In this document: one piece after another, positions 10,487 through 18,059 of the stretch | Layout of the letters: every line of letters starts with the position of its first letter | Numbering within the stretch: the first letter of the stretch is position 1 | NCBI GenBank assembly: GCA_003053925.1 | Contig: QBKD01000001.1 | Span: 558,001-622,000 of the forward strand | DNA from: Microbacteriaceae bacterium MWH-Ta3 | Lineage (GTDB): Bacteria > Actinomycetota > Actinomycetes > Actinomycetales > Microbacteriaceae | DNA length: 64,000 nt | Direction of reading: 5' to 3' | The notes under the pieces: model-generated | Seen by the model: the letters and a program-made list of their open reading frames with translations, nothing else | What the model was told of the DNA's origin: nothing | The model's database searches: none | Made by a program: the position numbers and the translations under genes

Positions 10487-10951
10487 ATGACACCCAAGAA
10501 GCTATTCGTATTCTTCGCCACTGCAGAAGCCGTGACATGGACCTTACTGTTGGGCACCTTGATGACTCGTGCATGTGTCGAGGTACCGAGCGCAGTCGTC
10601 ACCGCGGTCGGTGGAACGCACGGCGCAGTGTTTCTTGGCTACGGCGTGACAGCGGCACTCGTCGGTGTGAACCAGCGTTGGACATTTGGGCGCATCATTA
10701 CAGGAATCGCCTTGGCCATCGTTCCGTTCGCCACCGTACCGTTCGAGCGTGCAACCATTCGCCGCGGGCTCGTCGATGGCACTTGGCGTACCTCGGCGAG
10801 CGACGATCCTCGAGACGCCCACTGGTTTGACCGCGTGTTTCGCTGGTTCATCGCCCGGCCAGTTGTACTCGTCGTGTCGATGCTCGTGGTTGTCGCGGGG
10901 ATCTTCAGCGTTCTCGTGTCGCTCGGTCCGCCGACCGAATGGTTCAATTAA
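10487..10951 (+). CDS. DUF3817 membrane protein
   Basis: A 154-residue integral membrane protein. Hydrophobic segments fall at about 5-25, 42-60, 68-86 and 126-146. The first three with HGAVFLGYG and the FERATIRRG loop match the DUF3817 domain, which is widespread in Actinomycetota and of unknown function. The fourth segment is an added C-terminal helix after a charged loop (about 98-118). CAGAAT (10475-10480) six bases before the ATG suggests a leaderless mRNA. A bidirectional hairpin follows. Confidence 0.78.
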   Translation: MTPKKLFVFFATAEAVTWTLLLGTLMTRACVEVPSAVVTAVGGTHGAVFLGYGVTAALVGVNQRWTFGRIITGIALAIVPFATVPFERATIRRGLVDGTWRTSASDDPRDAHWFDRVFRWFIARPVVLVVSMLVVVAGIFSVLVSLGPPTEWFN

Positions 10952-10965
10952 CCACGGGGAACGAG

Positions 10966-10993
10966 AAAAGCCCCCGATCACTCGGGGGCTTTC
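10966..10993. terminator. Bidirectional terminator
   Basis: GCCCCCG (10970-10976) and CGGGGGC (10983-10989) form a stem flanked by A-rich and T-rich tracts (AAAA before, TTT after), so it can work on both strands: for the DUF3817 gene rightward and for tRNA-Ser leftward. Confidence 0.85.
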
Positions 10994-11031
10994 AACTGTC
11001 TCAACCAGTTATCGGTCGGATTGCTCCGCCG

Positions 11032-11116
11032 CGGAGAATGGGGGATTCGAACCCCCGAGAGTTTTACCTCAACACGCTTTCCAAGCGTGCGCCATAGGCC
11101 ACTAGGCGAATTCTCC
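11032..11116 (-). tRNA. tRNA-Ser (GGA)
   Basis: On the minus strand the 85-nt sequence begins GGAGAAT and ends ATTCTCC plus discriminator G, a seven-base acceptor stem. The anticodon arm has loop TTGGAAA between GCACGC and GCGTGT, giving anticodon GGA (serine UCC/UCU). A long variable arm and the T-loop GTTCGAATCC are present, as expected for tRNA-Ser. CCA is not encoded. The leftward terminator at 10966-10993 follows. Confidence 0.96.
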
Positions 11117-11193
11117 TTGCCCGGATAAACCGAACTAGACCAGCATACCGTGCGCGGTTCACCGCGAACGCGGCGGGCGGTCGATAATGAACT

Positions 11194-11943
11194 ATGGCCT
11201 CGATCGAGAACGATATTCGTGCGCTGGCGAATCCCGAACGGGCGGTGCAGTCACAGCGTTACTTCAAGACCGGCCCCGGTGAATACGGCGAAGGAGACAC
11301 GTTCGTGGGGCTCACCGTTCCTCAGACTCGCACGGTTGCTCGGCGCCACCGCGATGCCTCTCGCACCGACATCCTGGCGGCCGCCAACTCCCCCATTCAC
11401 GAGGTGCGGCTGTGCGCCCTGCACATACTGGTGGACCAATTCCGCAGGGCTCGAGTCGCGGCGGATCGCGCCTCGATCCTGAACGACCTTCTGCAGCTGA
11501 TTGCCGATAACCGCGTGAACAATTGGGACCTGATCGATTCCTCGGCGCCCTACATTGGGGCCGCAGTATTCGAACGACCCGATCCCCTGGTTCTTCTGAA
11601 TAGCCTGGCCGCATCGCCCAGCCTGTGGGAGCGCCGCGCGGCCATCATGTTCACCGCCGCCGCCATTCGATTGGGTAACTTCGCGCCCACGCTGCACATC
11701 AGTGTCGCGCTGTTGAACGACACGCACGACCTCATCCACAAGGCCACGGGCTGGATGCTACGTGAAGTGGGCAAAAAAGACATCGCGGCGCTACGCACGT
11801 TCCTCGGCAACCACGCCACCACTATGCCGCGCACCATGTTGCGCTACGCCATCGAAAAGTTGCCGCCGAGCGAGCGGGCGCACTGGCTGGCGGCTCGCGG
11901 GCAAACGAAAGGGGCGCCACCCGAAGGTGACGCCCCGATCTGA
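11194..11943 (+). CDS. DNA alkylation repair protein (AlkD-type HEAT-like)
   Basis: A 249-residue all-helical protein of the DNA_alkylation/AlkD family, which excises cationic alkylated bases such as 3-methyladenine and N7-methylguanine without base flipping. Visible marks are the N-terminal VGLTVPQTRTVARRH, the central NNWDLIDSSAPYIG (about 109-122) with the Trp-Asp pair characteristic of the family, and LWERRAAIMFT (about 147-157). The conserved helix HKATGWMLREVGKKD lies at about 178-192. GATAAT (11183-11188) five bases before ATG suggests a leaderless start. The final codons are built from the arms of a terminator hairpin, so the last ten residues (GAPPEGDAPI) are probably dispensable. 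Confidence 0.9.
   Translation: MASIENDIRALANPERAVQSQRYFKTGPGEYGEGDTFVGLTVPQTRTVARRHRDASRTDILAAANSPIHEVRLCALHILVDQFRRARVAADRASILNDLLQLIADNRVNNWDLIDSSAPYIGAAVFERPDPLVLLNSLAASPSLWERRAAIMFTAAAIRLGNFAPTLHISVALLNDTHDLIHKATGWMLREVGKKDIAALRTFLGNHATTMPRTMLRYAIEKLPPSERAHWLAARGQTKGAPPEGDAPI
11911..11936. terminator. Terminator embedded in the 3' end of the alkD-type gene
   Basis: GGGGCGCCACC (11911-11921), loop CGAA, GGTGACGCCCC (11926-11936), with a single mismatch. On the minus strand the stem is followed by TTTCGTTT, a proper terminator for the rplJ-rplL operon. On the plus strand it lies inside the coding sequence, five bases before the stop codon, and would end the alkylation-repair transcript right at the stop. 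Confidence 0.8.
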
Positions 11944-11954
11944 GAGTCGAAAGA

Positions 11955-12344
11955 CTACTTGAGGGTGACGGTTGCGCCAGCCTCAACGAGAACAGCCTGA
12001 GCCTTCTCTGCGGTCTCCTTGTTGACACCTTCGAGAACGGTCGCGGGTGCGCCGTCAACGAGAGCCTTAGCTTCACCGAGGCCGAGGTTGGTGAGAACAC
12101 GAACCTCCTTGATGACCTGGATCTTCTTGTCGCCAGCAGCTTCGAGAACGACGTCGAACGAGTCCTTCTCTTCAGCTTCTTCAGCGGCGCCACCGGCGGC
12201 GGGTGCGCCTGCAGCAGCAACAGCAACGGGTGCAGCAGCGGTAACTTCGAAGGTCTCTTCGAATGCCTTGACGAACTCCGAGAGTTCGATGAGCGAGAGC
12301 TCCTTGAACGCTTCGATGAGCTGTTCAGTGGTCAGCTTTGCCAT
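11955..12344 (-). CDS. rplL: 50S ribosomal protein L7/L12
   Basis: The 129-residue stalk protein that recruits elongation and initiation GTPases to the ribosome. The N-terminal dimerisation helix is [20 protein letters not shown]. The Ala/Gly-rich hinge lies at about 36-58. The C-terminal globular domain with [20 protein letters not shown] and ALVDGAP is complete. It is the second gene of the rplJ-rplL operon, 36 bp after rplJ, with AAGGAG before the ATG. Expression is set with rplJ through the leader upstream of that gene. Confidence 0.98.
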   Translation of the reverse strand: MAKLTTEQLIEAFKELSLIELSEFVKAFEETFEVTAAAPVAVAAAGAPAAGGAAEEAEEKDSFDVVLEAAGDKKIQVIKEVRVLTNLGLGEAKALVDGAPATVLEGVNKETAEKAQAVLVEAGATVTLK

Positions 12345-12380
12345 GATTTTCTCCTTGTATGGGTTGGTTGTTTACCGCTA

Positions 12381-12896
12381 TTAGTTAGCGGATTCGTTCT
12401 TCTGACGCAGCGCGTCGACCGTGCGAACGGCCTGTGCGAGCGGTGCGTTGAACAGGTATGCGGCGCCGAACAGCGAAGCCTTGAAGGCACCTGCAAGCTT
12501 TGCAAGCAGTACCTCTCGGGTCTCGAGGTCAGCGAGCTTCTGAACGTCAGCAGCGGAAAGTGCGGCTCCATCGAAGTAGCCGCCCTTCACCACAAGCTGA
12601 GTGTTTGCCTTGGCAAAGTCACGCAGAGCCTTTGCAACCGACACGGGGTCGCCGTGTACGAATGCAATTGCAGTGGGTCCGTTGAGGAGTGCGTCAAGTT
12701 CAGTGACGCCTGCCTCGTTGAACGCACGCTTGGCCAGCGTGTTCTTCACCACGGCGTACGACGCGTTGTCACGGATGTTTCCGCGCAGCTGCTTCAGCTG
12801 TGCGACCGTGAGACCGCGGTACTCGGTGAGCAGTACAGCGCTCGAGGTGCGGAAACCCTCCGCAATCTCGGCAACCGATGCTTCCTTGTTCGCCAT
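12381..12896 (-). CDS. rplJ: 50S ribosomal protein L10
   Basis: The 171-residue base of the ribosomal stalk; it binds 23S rRNA and carries L7/L12 dimers on its C-terminal helix. It begins [20 protein letters not shown], and [16 protein letters not shown] follows in the L10 domain. ATG 12896 is chosen because AAGGAG lies just upstream and the longer frame is non-coding leader. L10 (alone or with L12) usually represses its own operon by binding the leader mRNA; the hairpin at 12945-12971 supports that here. Confidence 0.98.
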   Translation of the reverse strand: MANKEASVAEIAEGFRTSSAVLLTEYRGLTVAQLKQLRGNIRDNASYAVVKNTLAKRAFNEAGVTELDALLNGPTAIAFVHGDPVSVAKALRDFAKANTQLVVKGGYFDGAALSAADVQKLADLETREVLLAKLAGAFKASLFGAAYLFNAPLAQAVRTVDALRQKNESAN

Positions 12897-12904
12897 GGTG
12901 CTCC

Positions 12905-13070
12905 TTGATGGTTGTGGACTAATTCCGACGACCCTCGGGCAAAGAAAAAACTCCGGCGCACGCGCACGGAGTGGAAAGCCATTTCTGGCGATAACTTCTT
13001 GCACCTGCGTGGGTTACTGACTGGGCAGTTCTTCGGTCGTACGCTTTCACGCACAACACCGACGGTCTTC
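12905..13070 (-). ncRNA. L10 leader with attenuator (candidate)
   Basis: The transcript from the promoter at 13080-13108 carries a leader of about 175 nt before rplJ. It contains a classical intrinsic terminator: CTCCG and CGGAG arms (12967-12971 and 12951-12955 on the plus strand) with inner GCGC pairing, followed by six Ts (12945-12950). A terminator between a strong promoter and a ribosomal-protein gene implies attenuation. An L10-binding fold upstream of it (about 12975-13060) is inferred from the known rplJ leaders, not derived by folding. Confidence 0.65.
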
Positions 13071-13079
13071 GGTTCATTC

Positions 13080-13108
13080 AGATTACGGGGTTTGGCGAGT
13101 TAACGCAA
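13080..13108 (-). promoter_or_regulatory. Promoter of rplJ-rplL
   Basis: On the minus strand TTGCGT (13103-13108) is followed by a 17-bp spacer and TAATCT (13080-13085), a near-consensus housekeeping promoter. Its position just downstream of the histidine kinase gene shows that rplJ-rplL is transcribed independently of the two-component genes and of rplK-rplA. Confidence 0.75.
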
Positions 13109-13129
13109 ACCGAGTCACCACTCAACTGT

Positions 13130-14545
13130 TTACAGAGCGGGGAACGTGATTCGGAATTCCGTTGCACCCGGCTGGCTCGTGACCGAAATCGAACCGTGAT
13201 GCGCATGCACGAGTCCGTCGACAATTGCCAGGCCCAGACCGGTCGATCCGGTGGCGCGCGCACGCGACGAATCGGCGCGCGTAAAACGTTCGAACAGGCT
13301 GTCGATGACTTCGGGGGCAATGCCCGGGCCATTGTCGGCAACGGTGAGCACCGCCTCGTCGCCGTTTCGTACCAGAGTCGTCACCACGTGTGTTCCCGCG
13401 GGCGTGTGGATTCGCGCATTCCCCAGCAGATTCGCAATGATCTGGTGCAGACGGTGTGAATCTCCCATGACCGTAATCCCGTCGGTCACCGCAGCCGTCC
13501 ATTCATGTTCGGAATCGGCCGTGTCCGCATCTGTGACCGCATTTCGCACGACGGTCGAAAAATCGGTTTCCACCAGTTCCATTTCGCGGCCTTCGTCCAG
13601 TCGCGCCAACAGCAGCAGGTCCTCCACCATCGCCGTCATACGGATGGATTCCGCCTCGATGCGTTCGAGTGCGAATGAGAGCTCGGGGCTCATCTCCTGT
13701 TTCGTGCGGCGAGTCAGTTCCGAGTATCCGCGAATGGCCGTCAAGGGAGTACGCAATTCGTGGCTCGCGTCGGATACGAATTGGCGCACCTTGGCCTCGG
13801 ATTCCTGGCGCACCTTCAGCGCATCATCCACGTGCTCCAGCATCTGGTTGAACGCATTCCCCAGCTGCCCCACCTCGGTGTCGGGGTCATCGACATCGAC
13901 ATCGACACGTTCCGTCAGCGCCACATTGCCTGTCGCCAGCGGCAATGCTGACACTCGCTGTGCGGTTTGGCGCATACGGTCCAGCGGACGCAACGCCATG
14001 TCCACGCCCTTACGTCCACCCAGGATGACCAGGGCCACGACGGCGGCAATAAGCGCGAGCTGGTAGGCCGCGATGCGCGACACGACTCGGTCAACGCTCG
14101 CGGTTGACAGACCCACCAGCACAGTGTTTCCGTTGGACTCGCCCACAACGGCCATGCGATATTCGCCAATGCCATCGATGCGGACATCACGGACCTCGGC
14201 GCCCCATTCTTCCACCGGGATATCTGCCAGTTGGTTGGGCGAGAGCGCTTGGGCATTGGCCTCGGAGTTCAGGTACACCGCGGTTACCGCGCCGGCGGAA
14301 TCAAATGCGGCGAGGACCGTGCCTACGGTCAGACCAGGGCCATTCAGCTGGTGCGAAATGTCATCACCATCGCGGTCGGGTGTGTGCAGGCGATACGCAG
14401 TCTGCGACAGGTCTTCATCCAATTGGCCGATCATAAACGCGCGCACACCAACGAGGTTCGCCATACCAATGGCAATACCCGCCAGCGCGGTGAGTGCGGC
14501 ACTGACCGCAATTAGGCGGTGCCGTAATGACCAACCGTGAATCAT
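13130..14545 (-). CDS. Sensor histidine kinase
   Basis: A 471-residue membrane kinase. It has two transmembrane helices (about 11-31 and 158-178) flanking an extracytoplasmic domain of about 125 residues, a HAMP linker with RPLDRMRQTAQRVSALPL, and a dimerisation domain with the phospho-accepting His262 in SDASHELRTPLTAIRGYSEL. The ATPase domain has an N box (LLGNARIHTP), a G1 box (DNGPGIAPE) and a GSTGLGLAIV box. The adjacent upstream gene encodes its response regulator. Architecture resembles TcrY/TrcS/PrrB-type actinobacterial sensors; the signal is unknown. The pair sits between rplA and rplJ, with the kinase stop only about 22 bp from the ribosomal promoter. Confidence 0.93.
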   Translation of the reverse strand: MIHGWSLRHRLIAVSAALTALAGIAIGMANLVGVRAFMIGQLDEDLSQTAYRLHTPDRDGDDISHQLNGPGLTVGTVLAAFDSAGAVTAVYLNSEANAQALSPNQLADIPVEEWGAEVRDVRIDGIGEYRMAVVGESNGNTVLVGLSTASVDRVVSRIAAYQLALIAAVVALVILGGRKGVDMALRPLDRMRQTAQRVSALPLATGNVALTERVDVDVDDPDTEVGQLGNAFNQMLEHVDDALKVRQESEAKVRQFVSDASHELRTPLTAIRGYSELTRRTKQEMSPELSFALERIEAESIRMTAMVEDLLLLARLDEGREMELVETDFSTVVRNAVTDADTADSEHEWTAAVTDGITVMGDSHRLHQIIANLLGNARIHTPAGTHVVTTLVRNGDEAVLTVADNGPGIAPEVIDSLFERFTRADSSRARATGSTGLGLAIVDGLVHAHHGSISVTSQPGATEFRITFPAL

Positions 14546-14548
14546 TTG

Positions 14549-15274
14549 CTATTCCGCCGGACGAATCACGTAGCCCACACCGCGAACCGTGTGGATCATG
14601 GCGGGTCCCAGGGTGTCAATCTTTTTGCGCAGGTACGAAATGTAAATTTCGACGATCGAGGAACGGCCGCCAAAGTCATACGACCACACGCGGTCCAGGA
14701 TCTGCGCCTTTGACAGCACACGCTTGGGATTGCGCATGAGGTATCGCAGTAATTCGAATTCGGTGGCGGTCAGTTCGATCGCAGTCGAGCCACGGCGCAC
14801 CTCGTAGGAGTCCTCGTTCAACACGAGGTCGCCCACCTGGATTTCGGGAGATTCCGCGACCTCTTGCGTGGCAATGGTGCGGCGCACAATTCCGCGCAGC
14901 CGCGCCACCAGTTCTTCCAGGCTGAAGGGCTTGGTCACATAGTCGTCTCCACCCGCGGTGAGTCCCGCCACGCGATCTCCGACCGAATCCTTGGCCGTGA
15001 GGAACAGCACGGGAACATCGGTGCCGTTCGAACGGATGCGACGCATGACCTCGAGCCCATCAAAATCGGGCAGCATGATGTCAAGAACAATCACATCGGG
15101 AGCAAAGTCACGGGCCTTGCTGACGGCTTCGAGTCCGCTGGCCGCAGTCGTGACATCCCACTTTTCGAACTTGAGAGCCATCGAGACCAATTCTGAAAGG
15201 GCTCGTTCGTCGTCGACGACCAACGCGCGAATTGCGGTTCCATCGGGCTTACGGAGTTCTGTCGATTCATTCAT
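14549..15274 (-). CDS. OmpR-family response regulator
   Basis: A 241-residue two-domain regulator. The receiver domain has the acidic pair in VVDDERALSE, the phosphorylation site in VIVLDIMLPDFDG (about Asp65), Thr in FLTAKD and Lys in VTKPFSLEELVARL. The C-terminal winged helix carries LTATEFELLRYLMRNPKRVL and ends VRGVGYVIRP. It precedes the kinase gene by three bases, so the two are co-transcribed. ATG 15274 is preceded by AGAAGAG; a GTG at 15277 is possible. Target genes cannot be read from the sequence. Confidence 0.94.
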   Translation of the reverse strand: MNESTELRKPDGTAIRALVVDDERALSELVSMALKFEKWDVTTAASGLEAVSKARDFAPDVIVLDIMLPDFDGLEVMRRIRSNGTDVPVLFLTAKDSVGDRVAGLTAGGDDYVTKPFSLEELVARLRGIVRRTIATQEVAESPEIQVGDLVLNEDSYEVRRGSTAIELTATEFELLRYLMRNPKRVLSKAQILDRVWSYDFGGRSSIVEIYISYLRKKIDTLGPAMIHTVRGVGYVIRPAE

Positions 15275-15350
15275 CACTCTTCTAGTGTCCTCGCAAACCT
15301 ATGAATTAGCCAAGATATTGCACTGCTCGCGCTATGCGGGCCGTTAAACG

Positions 15351-15382
15351 ACAGCGACCCCGGTCGAAACCGGGGCCGCTGT
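15351..15382 (-). terminator. Terminator after rplK-rplA
   Basis: Arms ACAGCG-ACCCCGG and CCGGGG-CCGCTGT form a long, nearly perfect stem with loop TCGAAA. On the minus strand it is followed by TCGTTT. It ends the secE-nusG-rplK-rplA transcript before the two-component genes. Confidence 0.85.
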
Positions 15383-15394
15383 GAACGCAAACGC

Positions 15395-16084
15395 TTAGAG
15401 CGAGCTGACGTCCAAGGGGATACCAGGACCGAAGGTGGTCGAGATAGCAGCCTTCTGGATGTAGCGGCCCTTCGAGCTCGAGGGCTTCAAGCGCTGGATC
15501 TCGTCGAGAGCGGCGGTGAAGTTCTCGTTAAGCTGCTCGTCGGTGAACGATGCCTTGCCCACGATGAAGTGAACGTTGGCGTGCTTGTCAACACGGAACT
15601 CGATCTTTCCGCCCTTGATGTCGGTGACAGCCTTGGCAGGATCGGTGGTAACGGTGCCGGTCTTGGGGTTGGGCATGAGGCCACGGGGACCAAGAACCTT
15701 ACCCAAACGACCAACCTGGCCCATGAGTTCGGGGGTCGACACGGCCGAGTCGAATGCGGTGTAACCACCGGCAACCTTTTCGATCAGTTCGACGCCACCA
15801 ACCTCGTCAGCGCCGGCAGCGAGTGCTGCTTCTGCTGCGGGACCGGTTGCGAACACGATGACGCGGGCGGTCTTACCGGTGCCGTGGGGCAGGTTGACAG
15901 TTCCACGAACCATCTGGTCTGCCTTACGGGGGTCAACACCGAGCTTCAGCGCGACCTCGACGGTCGAGTTGAACTTGGTGCTGGTGGTCTTCTTTGCAAT
16001 CGCGAGTGCCTCGGTTGCGTTGTAGAACTTGTCTTCTTCCAGCAGGGCTGCTGCGGCGCGGTACGCCTTGGACTTCTGTGCCAT
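15395..16084 (-). CDS. rplA: 50S ribosomal protein L1
   Basis: The 229-residue L1 stalk protein, binding 23S rRNA near the E site. The frame begins [20 protein letters not shown] and contains [20 protein letters not shown] and the second-domain signature [20 protein letters not shown]. Length is typical. AAGGAGAAA before the ATG is a strong ribosome site. It is co-transcribed with rplK 71 bp upstream; L1 normally represses rplK-rplA translation by binding a site near rplK. Confidence 0.98.
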   Translation of the reverse strand: MAQKSKAYRAAAALLEEDKFYNATEALAIAKKTTSTKFNSTVEVALKLGVDPRKADQMVRGTVNLPHGTGKTARVIVFATGPAAEAALAAGADEVGGVELIEKVAGGYTAFDSAVSTPELMGQVGRLGKVLGPRGLMPNPKTGTVTTDPAKAVTDIKGGKIEFRVDKHANVHFIVGKASFTDEQLNENFTAALDEIQRLKPSSSKGRYIQKAAISTTFGPGIPLDVSSL

Positions 16085-16155
16085 TCTTTTTTTCTCCTTA
16101 TGAGAATCGCGGTGTCATGAGCCGCACGGCTCTCCCGCTTCAGTTAGTAAAAGGG

Positions 16156-16584
16156 TTATTCGACCGTGATGCCCATGGAACGGGCGGTGCCGGCGATGAT
16201 CTTCGCAGCGGCGTCGATGTCGTTGGCGTTGAGGTCAGCCTGCTTGGCTTCGGCGATCGAACGGACCTGGTCCATCGACAGCTTTGCGACCTTGACGGTG
16301 TGAGGGGTCGACGAACCCTTCTGCACTCCGGCGGCCTTCTTGATGAGTTCCGATGCCGGAGGAGTCTTCAGAATGAACGTGAATGAACGGTCTTCGTAGA
16401 CGGTGATTTCAACGGGGATGATGCTTCCACGCTTGTCTGCGGTGGCGTCGTTGTACGCCTTGCAGAACTCCATGATGTTCACACCGTGCTGACCAAGGGC
16501 CGGACCAATGGGGGGTGCAGGGTTTGCTGCACCGGCGTTGATCTGGAGCTTGATGAGGCCCGTGACCTTCTTCTTTGCTGCCAT
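16156..16584 (-). CDS. rplK: 50S ribosomal protein L11
   Basis: The 142-residue L11 of the GTPase-associated centre. The start [20 protein letters not shown] and the thiostrepton-region motif [20 protein letters not shown] are textbook, and the C-terminal rRNA-binding domain with SMGITVE end is complete. A perfect hairpin (GCATGAC/GTCATGC) lies 20 bases upstream of the start at 16604-16621, a place where L1 feedback sites are found. Confidence 0.98.
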   Translation of the reverse strand: MAAKKKVTGLIKLQINAGAANPAPPIGPALGQHGVNIMEFCKAYNDATADKRGSIIPVEITVYEDRSFTFILKTPPASELIKKAAGVQKGSSTPHTVKVAKLSMDQVRSIAEAKQADLNANDIDAAAKIIAGTARSMGITVE

Positions 16585-16603
16585 GTTGTTTCCTTACTGT
16601 CGA

Positions 16604-16621
16604 GCATGACGTGTGTCATGC
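16604..16621 (-). promoter_or_regulatory. Hairpin in the rplK leader
   Basis: GCATGAC-GTGT-GTCATGC is a perfect 7-bp inverted repeat in the 80-nt gap between nusG and rplK. It has no T run, so it is not an intrinsic terminator. It may be part of the L1-binding feedback site or an RNA processing site; the sequence alone does not decide. Confidence 0.35.
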
Positions 16622-16664
16622 GCTCCCGCATCGCCGGCCAATCCGGAATGCGGTGGTCTGTGTA

Positions 16665-17519
16665 TTACTGCTTTTCCACCTGGTTGAACGCGAATTCGAC
16701 GGCGGTGTCGCGGCCGAACACGTTGATGAAGATGGACAACTTGCCCGCTTCAGGGTGGATCTCGGAAATGGTTCCCTGGAGGCCCGCGAACGCGCCTTCC
16801 TTGATTCCCACGGTCTCGCCAACCTCGAAATCGGTCGTAACCTGCACGTCGCGCGACTTGGCCTTGAAGCCACCCGCGGAACGAGCGCCCTCAACATCGG
16901 CGGTGCTCTTCAGCATGTCGAATGCCTCGGCAAAGCGCAGGGGAATGGGGTTGTGTGCGTTACCGACGAAGCCCGTCACACCGGGGGTGTGGCGAACGGT
17001 CGACCACGAGTCTTCGTTGAGGAACATGCGCACCAGTACGTACGAGGGAATGCGCACGCGCGTGACCAGCTTGCGCTGACCGTTCTTGATTTCGACGACG
17101 TCTTCCATGGGGACCTGGATCTCGAAGATCGAGTCCTGCATGTTCATGGCGATAACGCGGTTTTCGATGTTCTGCTTGACGCGCTTTTCGTAACCGGCGT
17201 ACGAGTGAATGACGTACCACTTGCCGGGCTTGGCGCGCAGTTCGGCGCGGAAGTCAGCGAAGGGGTCGTCGCCCTCGGCGATAACGGCTTCATCGTCGGT
17301 TGCAGCAACGGAAGCAGCGGCTTCGGTGGCGGAATCGATGTCGAGTGCGTCGTCAACGATGGCGTCGGCCTCGTCGTCCGTAGCGGAATCGAGCGCTTCG
17401 AGGGCCTCGTCGAGGTTCACCTCGGAGTCATCGACAACGTGAACGGCGGCTTCTTCCACCGAATCGGTTTCGGGCTCGACGTCTTCGAGGTCAATGTCAG
17501 GGGTGTTGTTCTCAGTCAC
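16665..17519 (-). CDS. nusG: Transcription termination/antitermination factor NusG
   Basis: NusG binds RNA polymerase and links it to Rho or the ribosome. The 284 residues start at GTG 17519 with AGAGGA upstream. The first 95 or so residues form a low-complexity acidic extension (rich in Asp, Glu, Ala, Val), common in Micrococcales and absent from E. coli NusG. The NGN domain follows (KWYVIHSYAGYEKRVKQNIE, then VRHTPGVTGFVGNAHNPIPL). The KOW domain ends the protein (GETVGIKEGAFAGLQGTISE). The gene sits between secE and rplK as in most bacteria. Confidence 0.97.
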   Translation of the reverse strand: MTENNTPDIDLEDVEPETDSVEEAAVHVVDDSEVNLDEALEALDSATDDEADAIVDDALDIDSATEAAASVAATDDEAVIAEGDDPFADFRAELRAKPGKWYVIHSYAGYEKRVKQNIENRVIAMNMQDSIFEIQVPMEDVVEIKNGQRKLVTRVRIPSYVLVRMFLNEDSWSTVRHTPGVTGFVGNAHNPIPLRFAEAFDMLKSTADVEGARSAGGFKAKSRDVQVTTDFEVGETVGIKEGAFAGLQGTISEIHPEAGKLSIFINVFGRDTAVEFAFNQVEKQ

Positions 17520-17539
17520 GATATGTCCTCTTAATTCCG

Positions 17540-17812
17540 TTAGCTTCCCCAGGTGAAGGTGCCATCACCGAAGACGAAACCGGTGAGCAAACCAATCACA
17601 AAGTCGAGGCCCGACACAATCGCCATCATGATGATCACGAAGACCAGCACAACGGTCGTGTAGGTCACGAGTTCACGACGAGTGGGGGTGACCACCTTGC
17701 GGAGTTCCGACACGACCTCGCGCAGGAACTGCGAGAGACGAGCGAAGGGTCCGCGCTTTTCGGCGCGGGCGCTCTGTGCGTTCGCGACGACGTCCTCGTG
17801 GGATTCAGTCAT
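17540..17812 (-). CDS. secE: Preprotein translocase subunit SecE
   Basis: A 90-residue clamp subunit of the SecYEG channel. A charged N-terminal part (about 1-25) leads to the conserved amphipathic segment FLREVVSELRKVVTPTRREL and one transmembrane helix (about 50-75, VVLVFVIIMMAIVSGLDFVI). Single-helix SecE is the normal actinobacterial form. GGAAGG precedes ATG 17812. It is the first protein gene after tRNA-Trp and is co-transcribed with nusG 20 bp downstream. Confidence 0.95.
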   Translation of the reverse strand: MTESHEDVVANAQSARAEKRGPFARLSQFLREVVSELRKVVTPTRRELVTYTTVVLVFVIIMMAIVSGLDFVIGLLTGFVFGDGTFTWGS

Positions 17813-17861
17813 TGCTCTGCCTTCCGGTTGGGTGGGTGTGAAGCCGAATACTCGGCATTCG

Positions 17862-17934
17862 CAGGGCGGACAGGACTCGAACCTGCAACCTGCGGTTTTG
17901 GAGACCGCTGCTCTACCAATTGAGCCACCGCCCT
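17862..17934 (-). tRNA. tRNA-Trp (CCA)
   Basis: The minus strand gives a 73-nt cloverleaf: acceptor AGGGCGG with CCGCCCT and discriminator G, D-arm GCTCAATTGGTAGAGC, anticodon arm GCGGT-CTCCAAA-ACCGC (anticodon CCA) and T-arm with GTTCGAGTCC. CCA is not encoded. A tRNA-Trp directly upstream of secE is the usual actinobacterial arrangement. Confidence 0.97.
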
Positions 17935-18059
17935 AGGGGCGAAACTTCCGACGGCTGTGCAGGCACAGCAAATCATGGCGTTTTCGCACCGTTGTCAAGT
18001 GTATGCGGTACGCGAAGAAATTCCAAAGCGGGATAAACAGTGGAATGTAGGCTAGACGC

